From assembly GCA_964472095.1 (NCBI GenBank), contig CAYYIV010000004.1:62001-126000 (forward strand): 64,000 nucleotides of DNA. Reading direction: 5' to 3'. Positions 16,297 to 25,283 of the stretch are shown here, piece after piece (within the stretch, counting starts at the first letter, position 1; every line of letters begins with the position of its first letter). The notes beneath the pieces were generated by a model, which saw only the letters and a list, made by a program, of their open reading frames with translations, ran no database searches and was not told the origin of the DNA. A program made the translations under genes and the position numbers. This DNA comes from Pelagibius sp964472095 (GTDB taxonomy: Bacteria > Pseudomonadota > Alphaproteobacteria > Kiloniellales > Kiloniellaceae).

Positions 16297-17459
16297 CGCG
16301 CGAAGTAGCGTTGCAGCACGGCGCGGTAGATCGCGGTGAGCCGTGCCAGATCGTCGAGCGGGACGTGCTCGTCCACCTTGTGAGCGGTGGCGTTCAGCAG
16401 GCCGAACTCGACGACGCCGCAGTGGTCTTTGATGAAGCGCGCGTCAGAGGTACCGCCGGTGGTGCCGAGCGCCGGCGCGCTGCCGACAACCGAGGCGACA
16501 GCGTCGGAAATCAGTCCGCTCCAGGGCCCCGGCGGGCAGAGGAAGGACTCGCCGGAGACGCGGATGGCGAGCTCATAGCGGGCGCCCCGGCCGGTGTCGA
16601 GGGCGCCGTCGAGACGCTTGCGCAGCCAGGCCTCGACGGTGGCGCTGGTGTGGATGTCGTTGAAGCGCACGTTGAAGAGCACCGTCGCCTTCGCCGGAAT
16701 CACGTTGGTCGTGGGGTTGCCGACGTCGACCGAGGTGAGTTGCAGGCTCGACGGTGGAAAATGCGCATTGCCGGTGTCGAGCGGTTCGCTGACCACCGCA
16801 TTCAGCATGCGCGCCAGGTGGTGCAGCGGGTTGTCGGCGAGCTGCGGATAGGCGGTGTGGCCCTGGGTGCCGTAGACTGTGAGGCGGGCATTCAAGCTGC
16901 CGCGGCGGCCGATCTTCACCATGTCGCCGAGGCGGGCGTCGCTGGTCGGCTCGCCGACCAGGCAGCAGTCGACGGTCTCACCGCGCTGCCGCAGCCAGCG
17001 CAGCACCTTGCGGGTGCCGTTGACCGCGTCGCCCTCCTCGTCCCCGGTGATCAGCAGCGAGATCGAGCCTTTCGGTTGCCCGGCGGCGAGAAAGTCGCTG
17101 AGGGCGGCGACGAAGGCGGCGATGGCACCCTTCATGTCGACCGCGCCGCGGCCGTAGAGCAGGCCGTCGCGCACTTCCCCGCCGAAGGGGTCGACGCTCC
17201 AGTCGGCGGCATCGCCGACCGGCACTACGTCGGTGTGCCCGGCATAGCAGAGATTGGGACCCGCCTCGCCGAGGCGGGCGTAGAGATTATCAACCTCGGG
17301 GCTGTCTTCCTCGGCGAAGGGCAGGCGGTGGCAGGTGAAGCCGAGATCGCTCAAGACCGATTGCAGCAGATCGAGCGCTCCGCCCTCCTGGGGCGTCACG
17401 CTGGGGCATCGGATCAGCGCTTGTGCCAGTTCCAGCGTATCGAGCCTTGCCGCTGCCAT
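16293..17459 (-). CDS. dapE: Succinyl-diaminopimelate desuccinylase
   Basis: Dinuclear zinc hydrolase of lysine/meso-diaminopimelate synthesis. M20 family, 388 residues. Motifs: LIRCPSVTPQEGGALD; CYAGHTDVVPVGDAADWSVD (metal His/Asp); GRGAVDMKGAIAAFVAAL; ITGDEEGDAVNGT (catalytic Glu pair); and GTTGGTSDARFI near the C-terminus. dapD lies 13 bp upstream on the same strand, so two consecutive succinylase-branch steps are in one operon. Confidence 0.96.
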   Translation of the reverse strand: MAAARLDTLELAQALIRCPSVTPQEGGALDLLQSVLSDLGFTCHRLPFAEEDSPEVDNLYARLGEAGPNLCYAGHTDVVPVGDAADWSVDPFGGEVRDGLLYGRGAVDMKGAIAAFVAALSDFLAAGQPKGSISLLITGDEEGDAVNGTRKVLRWLRQRGETVDCCLVGEPTSDARLGDMVKIGRRGSLNARLTVYGTQGHTAYPQLADNPLHHLARMLNAVVSEPLDTGNAHFPPSSLQLTSVDVGNPTTNVIPAKATVLFNVRFNDIHTSATVEAWLRKRLDGALDTGRGARYELAIRVSGESFLCPPGPWSGLISDAVASVVGSAPALGTTGGTSDARFIKDHCGVVEFGLLNATAHKVDEHVPLDDLARLTAIYRAVLQRYFAR

Positions 17460-17472
17460 CTGCAGGTCCGCC

Positions 17473-18318
17473 TCAGGTCCGCAGCAGATCGTTGATCGAG
17501 GTCTTGGAGCGGGTGCGCTCGTCGACGCGTTTGATGATGACGGCGCAGTAGAGGCTTGGCCCCGGGCTGCCGTCGGGAAGCGGTTTGCCGGGCAGGCCGC
17601 CCGGCACCACCACCGAATAGGCCGGGACGCGGCCCATGTGGACTTCGCCGGTTTCGCGGTCGACGATCTTGGTGGAGGCGCCGATGAAGACGCCCATGGA
17701 GAGCACCGAGCCCTCCTCGACCACGACGCCTTCGACCACTTCGGAGCGGGCGCCGATGAAACAGTTGTCCTCGATGATCACCGGGCCGGCCTGCAGCGGC
17801 TCCAGCACGCCGCCGATACCGGCGCCGCCGGAGAGGTGCACGTTCTTGCCGATCTGCGCGCAGGAGCCGACGGTGGCCCAGGTGTCCACCATGGTGCCGC
17901 TGTCGACGCGGGCGCCGAGGTTCACGAATGACGGCATCAGGATGACGCCCGGAGCGATGTAGGCGGAATGGCGCACGATGCAATTGGGCACGGCGCGAAA
18001 GCCGGCCTCGCGGAAGCGGTTCTCGCCCCAGCCCTCGAACTTCGAGGGGACCTTGTCCCACCAGTGGGTGTTCTCGCCCGGCCCGCCGGCAATCGGCGCC
18101 ATGTCGTTGAGGCGAAAGGACAGCAGCACCGCCTTCTTCAGCCACTGGTTGACCTGCCAGCCGTCTTTGCCCTTCTCGGCCACGCGGTAAGTGCCGGCGT
18201 CGAGGCCCGCCAGCGCGGCGGTGACCGCGTCGCGGACTTCGCCCGTCGTGAGGATGACGATGCTGTCGCGGGCTTCCCAGGCATCTTCGACGATGCCCCT
18301 TAGTTGGTCTGTCTGCAT
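17473..18318 (-). CDS. dapD: Tetrahydrodipicolinate N-succinyltransferase
   Basis: Transfers succinyl from succinyl-CoA to tetrahydrodipicolinate, first step of the succinylase branch to diaminopimelate. I place the start at the ATG at 18318 (MQTDQLRGIVEDAWEARDSI), giving 281 residues as in known DapD; an upstream start at 18414 would add 32 low-complexity residues. The C-terminal half is a left-handed beta-helix of hexapeptide repeats (AYIAPGVILMPSFVNLGARV, then GGVLEPLQAGPVIIEDNCFI), with YSVVVPGGLPGKPLPDG at the end. Confidence 0.95.
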   Translation of the reverse strand: MQTDQLRGIVEDAWEARDSIVILTTGEVRDAVTAALAGLDAGTYRVAEKGKDGWQVNQWLKKAVLLSFRLNDMAPIAGGPGENTHWWDKVPSKFEGWGENRFREAGFRAVPNCIVRHSAYIAPGVILMPSFVNLGARVDSGTMVDTWATVGSCAQIGKNVHLSGGAGIGGVLEPLQAGPVIIEDNCFIGARSEVVEGVVVEEGSVLSMGVFIGASTKIVDRETGEVHMGRVPAYSVVVPGGLPGKPLPDGSPGPSLYCAVIIKRVDERTRSKTSINDLLRT

Positions 18319-18660
18319 GGGATCCTGTGAGGCTGGTTCAGGCGTCGGTGTGGAGCCTCCCGGGTGTACCAGGGGCGCGCAGCGGAAGATGCGGGAGGGT
18401 GGTCTCTCTGTCAATGACGCCCTGGCGCCGTGTGGGGCTGGTTTTTCGGCCTTGCAAGCGCGGTTTCCAAGGGTTGCCAGAGTTAATTAGGAGTTAAGCC
18501 GCGGGAACAGGAATCTACCGCCGCCTGGGCGTGGGAGCCGGCGTTGCGAAGCCTGCAAGGCCGCCAGAATATCATCGTCACTTAAGCGCATCTTAACGGC
18601 GAAAGGCGCAGATTCTCGGTCTTCAGCGGAGCAGTCGCGTGTGAACGAAGAGGGTTCTCC
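18319..18660. other. Gene-free stretch between dapD and the GGDEF gene
   Basis: 342 bp holding divergent promoters. The right half is less GC-rich than the flanks, with TTAATTAGGAGTTAA near 18484 and a CTTAAG/CTTAAC pair near 18580-18595. I find no clear operator, RNA gene or ORF with a ribosome-binding site. Confidence 0.5.
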
Positions 18661-20418
18661 ATGGTACGGTCGCCGGCGGTGAGCGGCCCCCCAAACAGAG
18701 GCGAACTGGCGGATAGCTATCGGCAAATTGCCGACGAGGCTGCGCCCGGCGGACTGTTGTCCTCCGGCGGCGCCTTTACGCAGTTTCCGGGTGCTGTGCT
18801 GTTGGCGGGCCATAACGGCATCGTGCTGAATGCCAACGAGCTCGCCGAGCCCATCGGCCAGGTGCTGCAGTCCGGCCAGCACGAGGAACTGGGCGCTGCC
18901 GTGCGGGCCGCTCTCGCCGGCATTACTGCGCAGATCAATCCGCTGGTGGTCAAGGTCGCCGAAGCCGGTGTCGTGGTGGAGCGCGCCTTCGACGTGGTCG
19001 TGCTGCCCTGGGCCGGCGGCACCGTCGCCCTGCTGCTCGGCCGAGACGTCACCCTGGAGCGCAGCCTGCGCGCTGCCCTGGTGGAATCGCGCCAGCGCTA
19101 TAAGGATCTGGTCGAGATCTCCAACGACTTCGCGTGGGAAACCGACGCCGAGGGGTGTTTCGTCTTCGTCTCACCACGCGGCGCGCTCGGCTATCCGGCC
19201 AGCGAATTGGTCGGCCGTGCCGCCCGCGAACTGCTGCTCGCCCATGCGCCAGGGAGCGCGGGTGGCGAGTCCTCCCCCTTCACTGCCAGGACCGTGGTCG
19301 AGGAAGCCGAGCTCTGGGTGCGCAGCGCCGAGGGCGAGCAACTCTGCCTGCTGTCGACGGCCCTGCCGCTGACCTCCGACGCTGGCGTCTGGATCGGCGC
19401 GCGTGGGGTCTGCCGCGACATCACCAGCCTGCGCTGCAACGAAGCCGACCTCGCAGAGGCGCGCAACCGCGAACGCCTGTTCTCCTACATCGTCAATATG
19501 GTGCGCCGTGAACTCGAACCCGCGCGCATGCTGGACGCCACTGCCGAGGCGCTGATGCCGGCGCTGGCGCTGACCGGTCTGTCCATTCATGCCCTGGTGG
19601 ACGGTGCTCTCGGCGCGGCGCTGGCACAGTCCGGCAAGCCGGCGCACAACGACCTGTTGGTTGCACTCGCAAAGCAGCTCAGCGACGACCGTCCTGTGGT
19701 GGGACTGCAGGATGACGCCGGCGACCTGCTGGTCCGCGCGACACGCTTTCGCGACAAGCCCAATGGCCTGCTCTGCGCCTGGCGCACCATCGGCAATCCG
19801 CGCTGGACTGCCGAGGACCGCAGCCTGCTTGACAACATCGCCGGCCAGGTCGGACTCGCGATCGAGCAGCTCGACCGCCAGACCGAGATGACCGTGCTCT
19901 CCATGACGGACCCGCTGACCGGACTGCACAACAGGCGCGGCTTCCTCGACAGCCTCGAGCGTTGCGTCGCCGGGGATGCGGCGAAGGGCAAGGGCGCCCT
20001 GTTCTACATCGACCTCGACAACTTCAAGCAGGTCAACGACACCCATGGCCACCAGACAGGCGATGAGGCACTGCTCGACGTCGTCGCCCTGCTGAAGGAG
20101 CAGATCCGCGGCGGCGATCTCGCCGCGCGTCTCGGCGGCGACGAATTTGCGCTGTTCCTCTGCAATATCGACCGCGCCGCGGCGGAGCGCAAAGGTGAGC
20201 TGATGCTGAAGGCTGCCGAACGGCTGCGCGGCTACTCCGGCGACGCGGCCCACCCGCTCGGCCTCTCACTCGGCGTGGCACTCTACGACCCGCGCACCGG
20301 CGAGAGCCTCGATTCCTTGCTCCGCCGTGCCGACGAGGCGATGTATGGTGCCAAGAGGGCCGGCAAGCACAGCCTGAACCTGGCCGCCGACTTCGACCGC
20401 AGGGGAGGCAGGGACTGA
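18661..20418 (+). CDS. PAS-GAF-GGDEF diguanylate cyclase
   Basis: Soluble c-di-GMP synthase of 585 residues. No membrane segment is seen. An N-terminal PAS-like region (about 30-140) is followed by a second PAS (about 145-265; RYKDLVEISNDFAWETDAEG), a GAF-like region (about 270-415), and a GGDEF domain (about 420-575; DPLTGLHNRRGFLDSLE). The active-site GGDEF at 492-496 is intact. An RGGD at 483-486, five residues upstream, fits the allosteric I-site spacing, so product inhibition is expected. There is no EAL domain. The stop overlaps the DUF2336 start (TGATG). Confidence 0.92.
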   Translation: MVRSPAVSGPPNRGELADSYRQIADEAAPGGLLSSGGAFTQFPGAVLLAGHNGIVLNANELAEPIGQVLQSGQHEELGAAVRAALAGITAQINPLVVKVAEAGVVVERAFDVVVLPWAGGTVALLLGRDVTLERSLRAALVESRQRYKDLVEISNDFAWETDAEGCFVFVSPRGALGYPASELVGRAARELLLAHAPGSAGGESSPFTARTVVEEAELWVRSAEGEQLCLLSTALPLTSDAGVWIGARGVCRDITSLRCNEADLAEARNRERLFSYIVNMVRRELEPARMLDATAEALMPALALTGLSIHALVDGALGAALAQSGKPAHNDLLVALAKQLSDDRPVVGLQDDAGDLLVRATRFRDKPNGLLCAWRTIGNPRWTAEDRSLLDNIAGQVGLAIEQLDRQTEMTVLSMTDPLTGLHNRRGFLDSLERCVAGDAAKGKGALFYIDLDNFKQVNDTHGHQTGDEALLDVVALLKEQIRGGDLAARLGGDEFALFLCNIDRAAAERKGELMLKAAERLRGYSGDAAHPLGLSLGVALYDPRTGESLDSLLRRADEAMYGAKRAGKHSLNLAADFDRRGGRD

Positions 20419-21692
20419 TGGTGCTCGGAATCGGCCGTCGCAAGCTGCCGGAAAGCCTCTCCTACGAGGAGAGCCGTGAGATCGCGCAGAACGGCTCGGA
20501 CACCAGCCGCGCTGCCCTCGCCACGCGCGGCGACCTGCGCCCTGAGGTGCTCTACTTCCTGGCCGAGGACCCCTCTACCGAGGTGCGCCGGCGCATCGCC
20601 GCCAACGCACAGACGCCGAGCCAGGCCGACCTCATCCTGGCCCGCGACGCCGACGAGGCGGTGCGCGCAGAGCTGGCCTCCAAGGTTGCCAAGCTGACCG
20701 CCCAGGAGAGCCCCGGTGCACAGGAAAAGGCGCAGCGCTTCGTCGAGGAAACCCTGGAACTGCTTGCCCGCGACCAGGCAACGCGGGTGCGCCAGATTCT
20801 CGCCGAGACCCTGAAGTCCCTGACCGGCGCGCCCCCGCAGGTGATCCAGCGGCTGTCGCGCGATGCGGAGGACGTGGTCGCCTGCCCGGTGCTCGAGTTC
20901 TCGCCGCTGCTGAGCGATGAGGATCTGCTGGAGATCATCGCTTCATCCGGCATCTCCAGCCGGCTCTGCGCGATCTCCCGCCGCCGCAATCTGGGGGAAA
21001 CGATTTCCGATGCCATTGTGCAGCGCGACGACCGTCGGGCGGTCAGCGAATTGCTGACCAACAAATCGGCGCAGATTCGCGAGGAGACCCTGGACAGCCT
21101 GATCGCGGCCTCGGTGACAGAAACCGCTTGGCAGGAGCCCCTGGTGCAGCGGCCGGTGCTGCCGGCCGGGGCAGTGAAGAAGCTCGCTGGTTTCGTCGCC
21201 GAATCCCTGCTGCGAAAGCTGCAGAGCCGCCGAGATCTCGACAAGCAGACCGCCGAGGCGGTGGCCGAGGAGGTGCGCAAGCGCATCGAAGAAGATAGCG
21301 CCGACGCCCCTGTTCCGGCCAAGCCGACTGCACCGGCCGCCAATCCGGCCGAGGAAGTGGCTCGGCTGAAGAAGGCGCGCCGGCTGAACAGCGAGGCGGT
21401 CGGCGACGCCGTGCTCGCCGGCCAGCGCGACTTCGTGCGCCACGCTCTGGCGGAGATGGCCGGCGTCAGCGTGAACTATGTCGACCGCGTGCTGCAGGGC
21501 CACTCGGCCAAAGGCATCACCGCGCTCGCCTGGAAGGCCGGCTGCTCCATGCGCGTGGCGCTGCAGCTGCAGACCAGCATGGGCGGCATCCCGCCCAACA
21601 AAGCGCTGAACGCGCGCGACGGCAGCGATTTTCCGCTGTCGCCCGAAGAGATGGAATGGCAGCTCGAATTCTTCGCCAGTCTTGGTCAGTAG
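20418..21692 (+). CDS. DUF2336 HEAT-like repeat protein
   Basis: Alphaproteobacterial protein of 424 residues, almost entirely helical. The N-terminal part (SRAALATRGDLRPEVLYFLA, then EDPSTEVRRRIAANAQTPSQ and ADLILARDADEAVRAELASK) has repeating helix pairs like HEAT repeats, as in DUF2336 proteins. An Ala/Pro-rich linker near 300-315 precedes a conserved C-terminal region (VNYVDRVLQGHSAKGITALA, then WKAGCSMRVALQLQ). It overlaps the GGDEF gene by one base, so the two are translationally coupled. A link to c-di-GMP signalling is inferred from that coupling only. Confidence 0.85.
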   Translation: MVLGIGRRKLPESLSYEESREIAQNGSDTSRAALATRGDLRPEVLYFLAEDPSTEVRRRIAANAQTPSQADLILARDADEAVRAELASKVAKLTAQESPGAQEKAQRFVEETLELLARDQATRVRQILAETLKSLTGAPPQVIQRLSRDAEDVVACPVLEFSPLLSDEDLLEIIASSGISSRLCAISRRRNLGETISDAIVQRDDRRAVSELLTNKSAQIREETLDSLIAASVTETAWQEPLVQRPVLPAGAVKKLAGFVAESLLRKLQSRRDLDKQTAEAVAEEVRKRIEEDSADAPVPAKPTAPAANPAEEVARLKKARRLNSEAVGDAVLAGQRDFVRHALAEMAGVSVNYVDRVLQGHSAKGITALAWKAGCSMRVALQLQTSMGGIPPNKALNARDGSDFPLSPEEMEWQLEFFASLGQ

Positions 21693-21713
21693 CCGCCGGG
21701 CGGCTCGGCCGGC

Positions 21714-22619
21714 TCAGCGCAGCACCAGGGTGCCTATACCACCGCCTGTGAAGATCTCCAGCAGCATAGAGTGGGGCACGCGGCCGTCCAGGATGACCGC
21801 CGCCTCGACGCCTTCGCTCACCGCCTTCACGCAGGTCTCCAGCTTCGGAATCATGCCGCCGGAGATGGTGCCGTCGGCGCGCAGCCGCTCGATGTCGGCG
21901 ATGCTGAGTTCCTGCAGCAACTCGCCGGACTTGTCGAGTACGCCGATGACGTCGGTCAGCATTAGCAGGCGCGCGGCGCCGGCCGCCGCCGCGATGGCGC
22001 CGGCCACGGTGTCGGCATTGATATTGTAAGTCTCGCCGTTCGGGCCGATGCCGATCGGCGCGATCACAGGAATGATGTCGGAGTGCTGCAGCGAGGTGAG
22101 GATCTTCGGATCGATCGCCGTCGGCTCGCCGACGAAGCCGAGGTCGAGCACTTTCTCGATATTGGAGTCCGGATCGCGCGTGGTGCGGGTCAGCTTCTGC
22201 GCCTGGATCAGGTTGCCGTCCTTGCCGGAGAGGCCGACGGCGCGGCCGCCGGCGGCGTTGATGGCGCTTACGATGGACTTGTTGATGGTGCCGGAGAGTA
22301 CCATCTCGACCACCTCCACGGTGGCGGCATCGGTGATGCGCAGGCCGTCAACGAATTCGCTCTTCACCTGCAGGCGCTCCAGCATGCGGCCGATCTGCGG
22401 ACCGCCGCCGTGCACCACAATGGGGTTGATGCCGACCTGCTTCAAGAGCGCGATGTCGCTGGCGAAGAGCGCCGCCAGCTCGGCATCCACCATGGCATGC
22501 CCGCCGTACTTGATGACGAAGGTCTTGCCGGTGTAGCGCCGCATGAAGGGCAGCGCCTCGGTGATGGTGCGGGCCGTGCGCAGCCAATGTTTGGTGTCGC
22601 TGATGTTCTTCTGCGTCAT
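21714..22619 (-). CDS. argB: Acetylglutamate kinase
   Basis: Second step of arginine synthesis. I use the ATG at 22619 (MTQKNISDTKHWLRTARTIT), giving about 301 residues; the upstream start adds 14. Motifs: KTFVIKYGGHAM (about 31-42), VVHGGGPQIGRML, GRAVGLSGKDGNLI, NINADTVAGAIAAA, and the C-terminal GGMIPKLETCVKAV with SMLLEIFTGGGIGTLV. The N-terminal helix before the kinase fold is typical of arginine-inhibited hexameric enzymes. Two long palindromes separate it from ysxC. Confidence 0.95.
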   Translation of the reverse strand: MTQKNISDTKHWLRTARTITEALPFMRRYTGKTFVIKYGGHAMVDAELAALFASDIALLKQVGINPIVVHGGGPQIGRMLERLQVKSEFVDGLRITDAATVEVVEMVLSGTINKSIVSAINAAGGRAVGLSGKDGNLIQAQKLTRTTRDPDSNIEKVLDLGFVGEPTAIDPKILTSLQHSDIIPVIAPIGIGPNGETYNINADTVAGAIAAAAGAARLLMLTDVIGVLDKSGELLQELSIADIERLRADGTISGGMIPKLETCVKAVSEGVEAAVILDGRVPHSMLLEIFTGGGIGTLVLR

Positions 22620-22666
22620 CGCCGAAATTCCCACTTCACACGAAGGTCCCAGGTTGCGCACACTCT

Positions 22667-22728
22667 AGATCGGATCGCGGTCAGACGGAACCACTGGGTG
22701 GTTCCGTCTGACCGCGTGAATCCGATCT
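22667..22728. repeat. Palindromic repeat 1 between argB and ysxC
   Basis: Near-perfect inverted repeat: AGATCGGATCGCGGTCAGAC at the left end runs to a centre at CCACTGGGTGG (22691-22701) and returns as GTCTGACCGCG and TCCGATCT on the right. About 28 bp per arm with a 3-base tip and a small internal bulge. No T-run follows on either strand, so it is not a standard terminator. Its size and perfection resemble dispersed palindromic elements of intergenic regions. Confidence 0.75.
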
Positions 22729-22740
22729 CATTCAAACGGG

Positions 22741-22804
22741 TAGAGCAGATTCACACGGTCGATGGATCGCCGAAGGCGATTCCATGCCACCGTGATCTGC
22801 TCTA
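22741..22804. repeat. Palindromic repeat 2, overlapping the ysxC stop codon
   Basis: Inverted repeat of 64 bp: TAGAGCAGATTCACACGGT at the left pairs with ACCGTGATCTGCTCTA at the right, and the middle ATGGATCGCC and GGCGATTCCAT pair around GAA. It starts 12 bp after repeat 1. The last three bases (22802-22804, CTA on the plus strand) are the TAG stop codon of ysxC, so the element forms the end of that coding sequence. Confidence 0.78.
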
Positions 22805-23476
22805 GTCTCCGTGCACCGGCTCGGCCAGTGCCGCCAGGGCGGCGCGCAGTTCGGCGATGCCGGCGCCGTTCTCCGAGGATGTCACCATGCAGGTCGGATG
22901 CGCGGCGGGATGCCTGGCGACGGCGGCCTCGGTCTCCTCGACCAGGCGCTGTAGCGGCCCCGGCTTCATCTTGTCGGCCTTGGTCAGCACGATCTGGTAG
23001 GAAACGGCCGCAGTGTCCAACGTCTTCATGACCTCCTGGTCGCTCGCCTTCAGGCCGTGGCGGGCGTCGACCAGCAGGCAAACCCGGCGCAGCTGTGGGC
23101 GGCCCTTCAGGTAGCCGCGGGTCAGCTCGTTCCAGCGCGCGATGTCGGTCTTGGGCGCGCGGGCATAGCCATAGCCCGGCAGGTCGACCAGGATGAGGCG
23201 GCCGCCGAGGCTGAAGAAGTTAAGCAGCCGCGTGCGTCCCGGGGTATTGGAGGTGCGCGCCAGGGTCTTGCGGCCGGTCAGCGCGTTCAAGAGGCTCGAC
23301 TTGCCGACATTGGAGCGCCCGGCGAAAGCGACCTCGCTGCCGCCGAGCGGCGGCAGGTCGTTCTCGTCGGCTGCCGAGACCAGGAAGTCGCAGGCACCGG
23401 CGAAGAGAAGCCGCCCTGCTTCCAGGGCAGCTTCTAGGGCGGCTTCTCTTTCCTCGCTTGCTGGGCTGTCGCTCAT
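22802..23476 (-). CDS. ysxC: Ribosome biogenesis GTPase YsxC/EngB
   Basis: Essential GTPase for 50S assembly in bacteria that have been studied. 224 residues with G1 GRSNVGKSS (about 53-61), G2 region SNTPGRT, G3 DLPGYG, G4 TKAD and G5 SSENG in the correct order. An acidic Ala/Glu-rich N-terminus of about 25 residues contains a perfect DNA inverted repeat (separate entry). yidC lies 13 bp upstream on the same strand. The stop codon belongs to a palindromic repeat. Confidence 0.94.
   Translation of the reverse strand: MSDSPASEEREAALEAALEAGRLLFAGACDFLVSAADENDLPPLGGSEVAFAGRSNVGKSSLLNALTGRKTLARTSNTPGRTRLLNFFSLGGRLILVDLPGYGYARAPKTDIARWNELTRGYLKGRPQLRRVCLLVDARHGLKASDQEVMKTLDTAAVSYQIVLTKADKMKPGPLQRLVEETEAAVARHPAAHPTCMVTSSENGAGIAELRAALAALAEPVHGD
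23403..23450. repeat. 15-bp perfect inverted repeat inside the 5' coding region of ysxC
   Basis: AAGAGAAGCCGCCCT at 23403-23417 is exactly complementary to AGGGCGGCTTCTCTT at 23436-23450, with an 18-base loop. It codes for part of the repetitive N-terminus (EEREAALEAALEAGRLL). In the mRNA it would form a strong stem about 25 bases after the start codon, which could slow translation; it may also only reflect the repeated Glu-Ala-Ala codons. Confidence 0.6.
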
Positions 23477-23489
23477 GCGCCGCGGGCCG

Positions 23490-25256
23490 TCAAGTGGACG
23501 GCTTCGCCGTGCCGCCGCCGAGCGGTACGCCCTGGCGCTTCATGATGAAGGCCTGCTGGGCCATGGAAAGCACGTTGTTCCAGGTCCAGTAAATCACCAG
23601 GCCGGCCGGGAAGGTGGCCAGCAGGAAGGTGAAGATAACCGGCATCATGAGAAAGACCTTGGCCTGCACCGGATCGGGCGGCTGCGGGTTCAGCTTCTGC
23701 TGCAGGAACATGGAGATGCCCATCAGCAGCGGCCAGATGCCGATGTTCAGGATGTTGAGCAGCCCGAGATCGGGGGAGTCCCAGGGGAACAGGCCGAAGC
23801 CGTTGAGGATGGAGGTCGGGTCAGGCGCCGAGAGGTCCCTGATCCAGCCGTAGAAGGGTGCATGGCGCATCTCGATGGTGACGAACATCACCTTGTAGAG
23901 CGCGAAGAACACTGGGATCTGGATCAGGATTGGCAGGCAGCCGGAGAGCGGGTTGGCCCCCTCCTTCTTGTACAGCCCCATCATTTCCTGGTTGAGGCGC
24001 TGCTTGTCTTCGCCGTAGCGCTCGCGCAGCTCCAGCATCTTGGGCTGCAGTTTGCGCATCTTGGCCATCGATTTGTAGGACTTGTTGGCAAGCGGGAAGA
24101 ACACCAACTTGATCACCACGGTCAGCGCCAGGATGGCGAGGCCGAAGTTGCCGAGCTGCTCGTTCAGCCAGTGCAGGGCCAGGAAGATCGGCTTGGTAAG
24201 GAAGTAGAACCAGCCGAAATCGACCGCGAGGTCGAAGTTGGCTATGCCGTAGGTCTCTTCATAGCGCTGCAGCGTCGGCACCACCTTGGCGCCGGCGAAG
24301 AGGCGGCTGGTGGTCTCGATGCTGGCGCCCGGCGCCACCGTGGCGGCGGCGTAGAGGAAATCCGACTGATAGTGGTCGCGCCCGCCCGGCTGGTTGTAGA
24401 CGAAGCGGGCCTTCACCTCGGCGTCCTGGCTCGGTACCAGGGCGGCGAGCCAGTATTTGTCGGTGATGCCGAGCCAGCCGCCGGTGGTCGTTTTGTTGAT
24501 GACTACCTCCTGGCCCTGGTAGTTGTCGCTCAGGTCGCCGTCATAGTCGTACTCTTCCAGGGTGCCGTTGAAGACGCCGAGCGGGCCTTCGTGCAGAATG
24601 TAGAAGTCGAGGATCTTTGGCGTGCCGGTGCGCGAAACGAGGCCGAAGGGCGCGACATCGGCGGAATCCGTACCGTCGTTGACGACGCGCTGTGTGATCG
24701 TGAAGAGATAGTCGTTGTCGACCGCGATCGTCTGCTCGAAGGTCAGGCCCTCGCCGTTGTCCCAACTGAGGGTGACCGGCGATCTCTGGGTCAGCGGGCC
24801 ACCCTCAGCCGTCCACAGGGTATCGGGCGTCGGCAGCGTGACGGCGCTGCCCGGCTTCGCCGCCCAGCCGAAGCGGGAGTAGTAGGGGTTCGCCGAACCC
24901 TCCGGCGACAGCAGGGTGACCGGCGAGCTCTGAGGATCGATGGTCTCTTTGTACTGTTTGAGGATCAGGTCGTCGATGCGCGCGCCGCGCAGGGCGATGG
25001 AGCCAGACAGGCGCTCGGTATCGATGGCGATGCGCGGGCTGACACCGATAACCTCGTCGCGCGAGGGAGCGATCGGCACGCCGACGGCGCCTGGCTCCCC
25101 GGAAAGGCTCGGGACGCTGCCGCCGGGGGCCGGCGTGCCTTCGGTCGTGGTCTCGGCGGTCTGCGGCGGCGGCGGCGCCGGCGGAAAAATGAACTGGAAG
25201 CCGATCAGGATGGCCAGCGACAGGACGATCGCGAGGAGAAGGTTGCGCTGTTCCAT
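23490..25256 (-). CDS. yidC: Membrane protein insertase YidC
   Basis: Inserts proteins into the inner membrane alone or with SecYEG. 588 residues, the Gram-negative long form. The first membrane segment is at about 5-25 (LLLAIVLSLAILIGFQFIFP). A Pro/Thr-rich linker is followed by the large periplasmic beta domain (about 65-345), and the conserved insertase core with five membrane helices begins near WLNEQLGNFGLAILALTVVI. KLVFFPLANKSYKSMAKM (with the conserved membrane-groove region) and GANPLSGCLPILIQIPVFFA are hallmark segments. Between yidD and ysxC, the canonical position. Confidence 0.96.
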   Translation of the reverse strand: MEQRNLLLAIVLSLAILIGFQFIFPPAPPPPQTAETTTEGTPAPGGSVPSLSGEPGAVGVPIAPSRDEVIGVSPRIAIDTERLSGSIALRGARIDDLILKQYKETIDPQSSPVTLLSPEGSANPYYSRFGWAAKPGSAVTLPTPDTLWTAEGGPLTQRSPVTLSWDNGEGLTFEQTIAVDNDYLFTITQRVVNDGTDSADVAPFGLVSRTGTPKILDFYILHEGPLGVFNGTLEEYDYDGDLSDNYQGQEVVINKTTTGGWLGITDKYWLAALVPSQDAEVKARFVYNQPGGRDHYQSDFLYAAATVAPGASIETTSRLFAGAKVVPTLQRYEETYGIANFDLAVDFGWFYFLTKPIFLALHWLNEQLGNFGLAILALTVVIKLVFFPLANKSYKSMAKMRKLQPKMLELRERYGEDKQRLNQEMMGLYKKEGANPLSGCLPILIQIPVFFALYKVMFVTIEMRHAPFYGWIRDLSAPDPTSILNGFGLFPWDSPDLGLLNILNIGIWPLLMGISMFLQQKLNPQPPDPVQAKVFLMMPVIFTFLLATFPAGLVIYWTWNNVLSMAQQAFIMKRQGVPLGGGTAKPST

Positions 25257-25283
25257 AAGACGAGACGGGCTCCAGGGTGGGCC

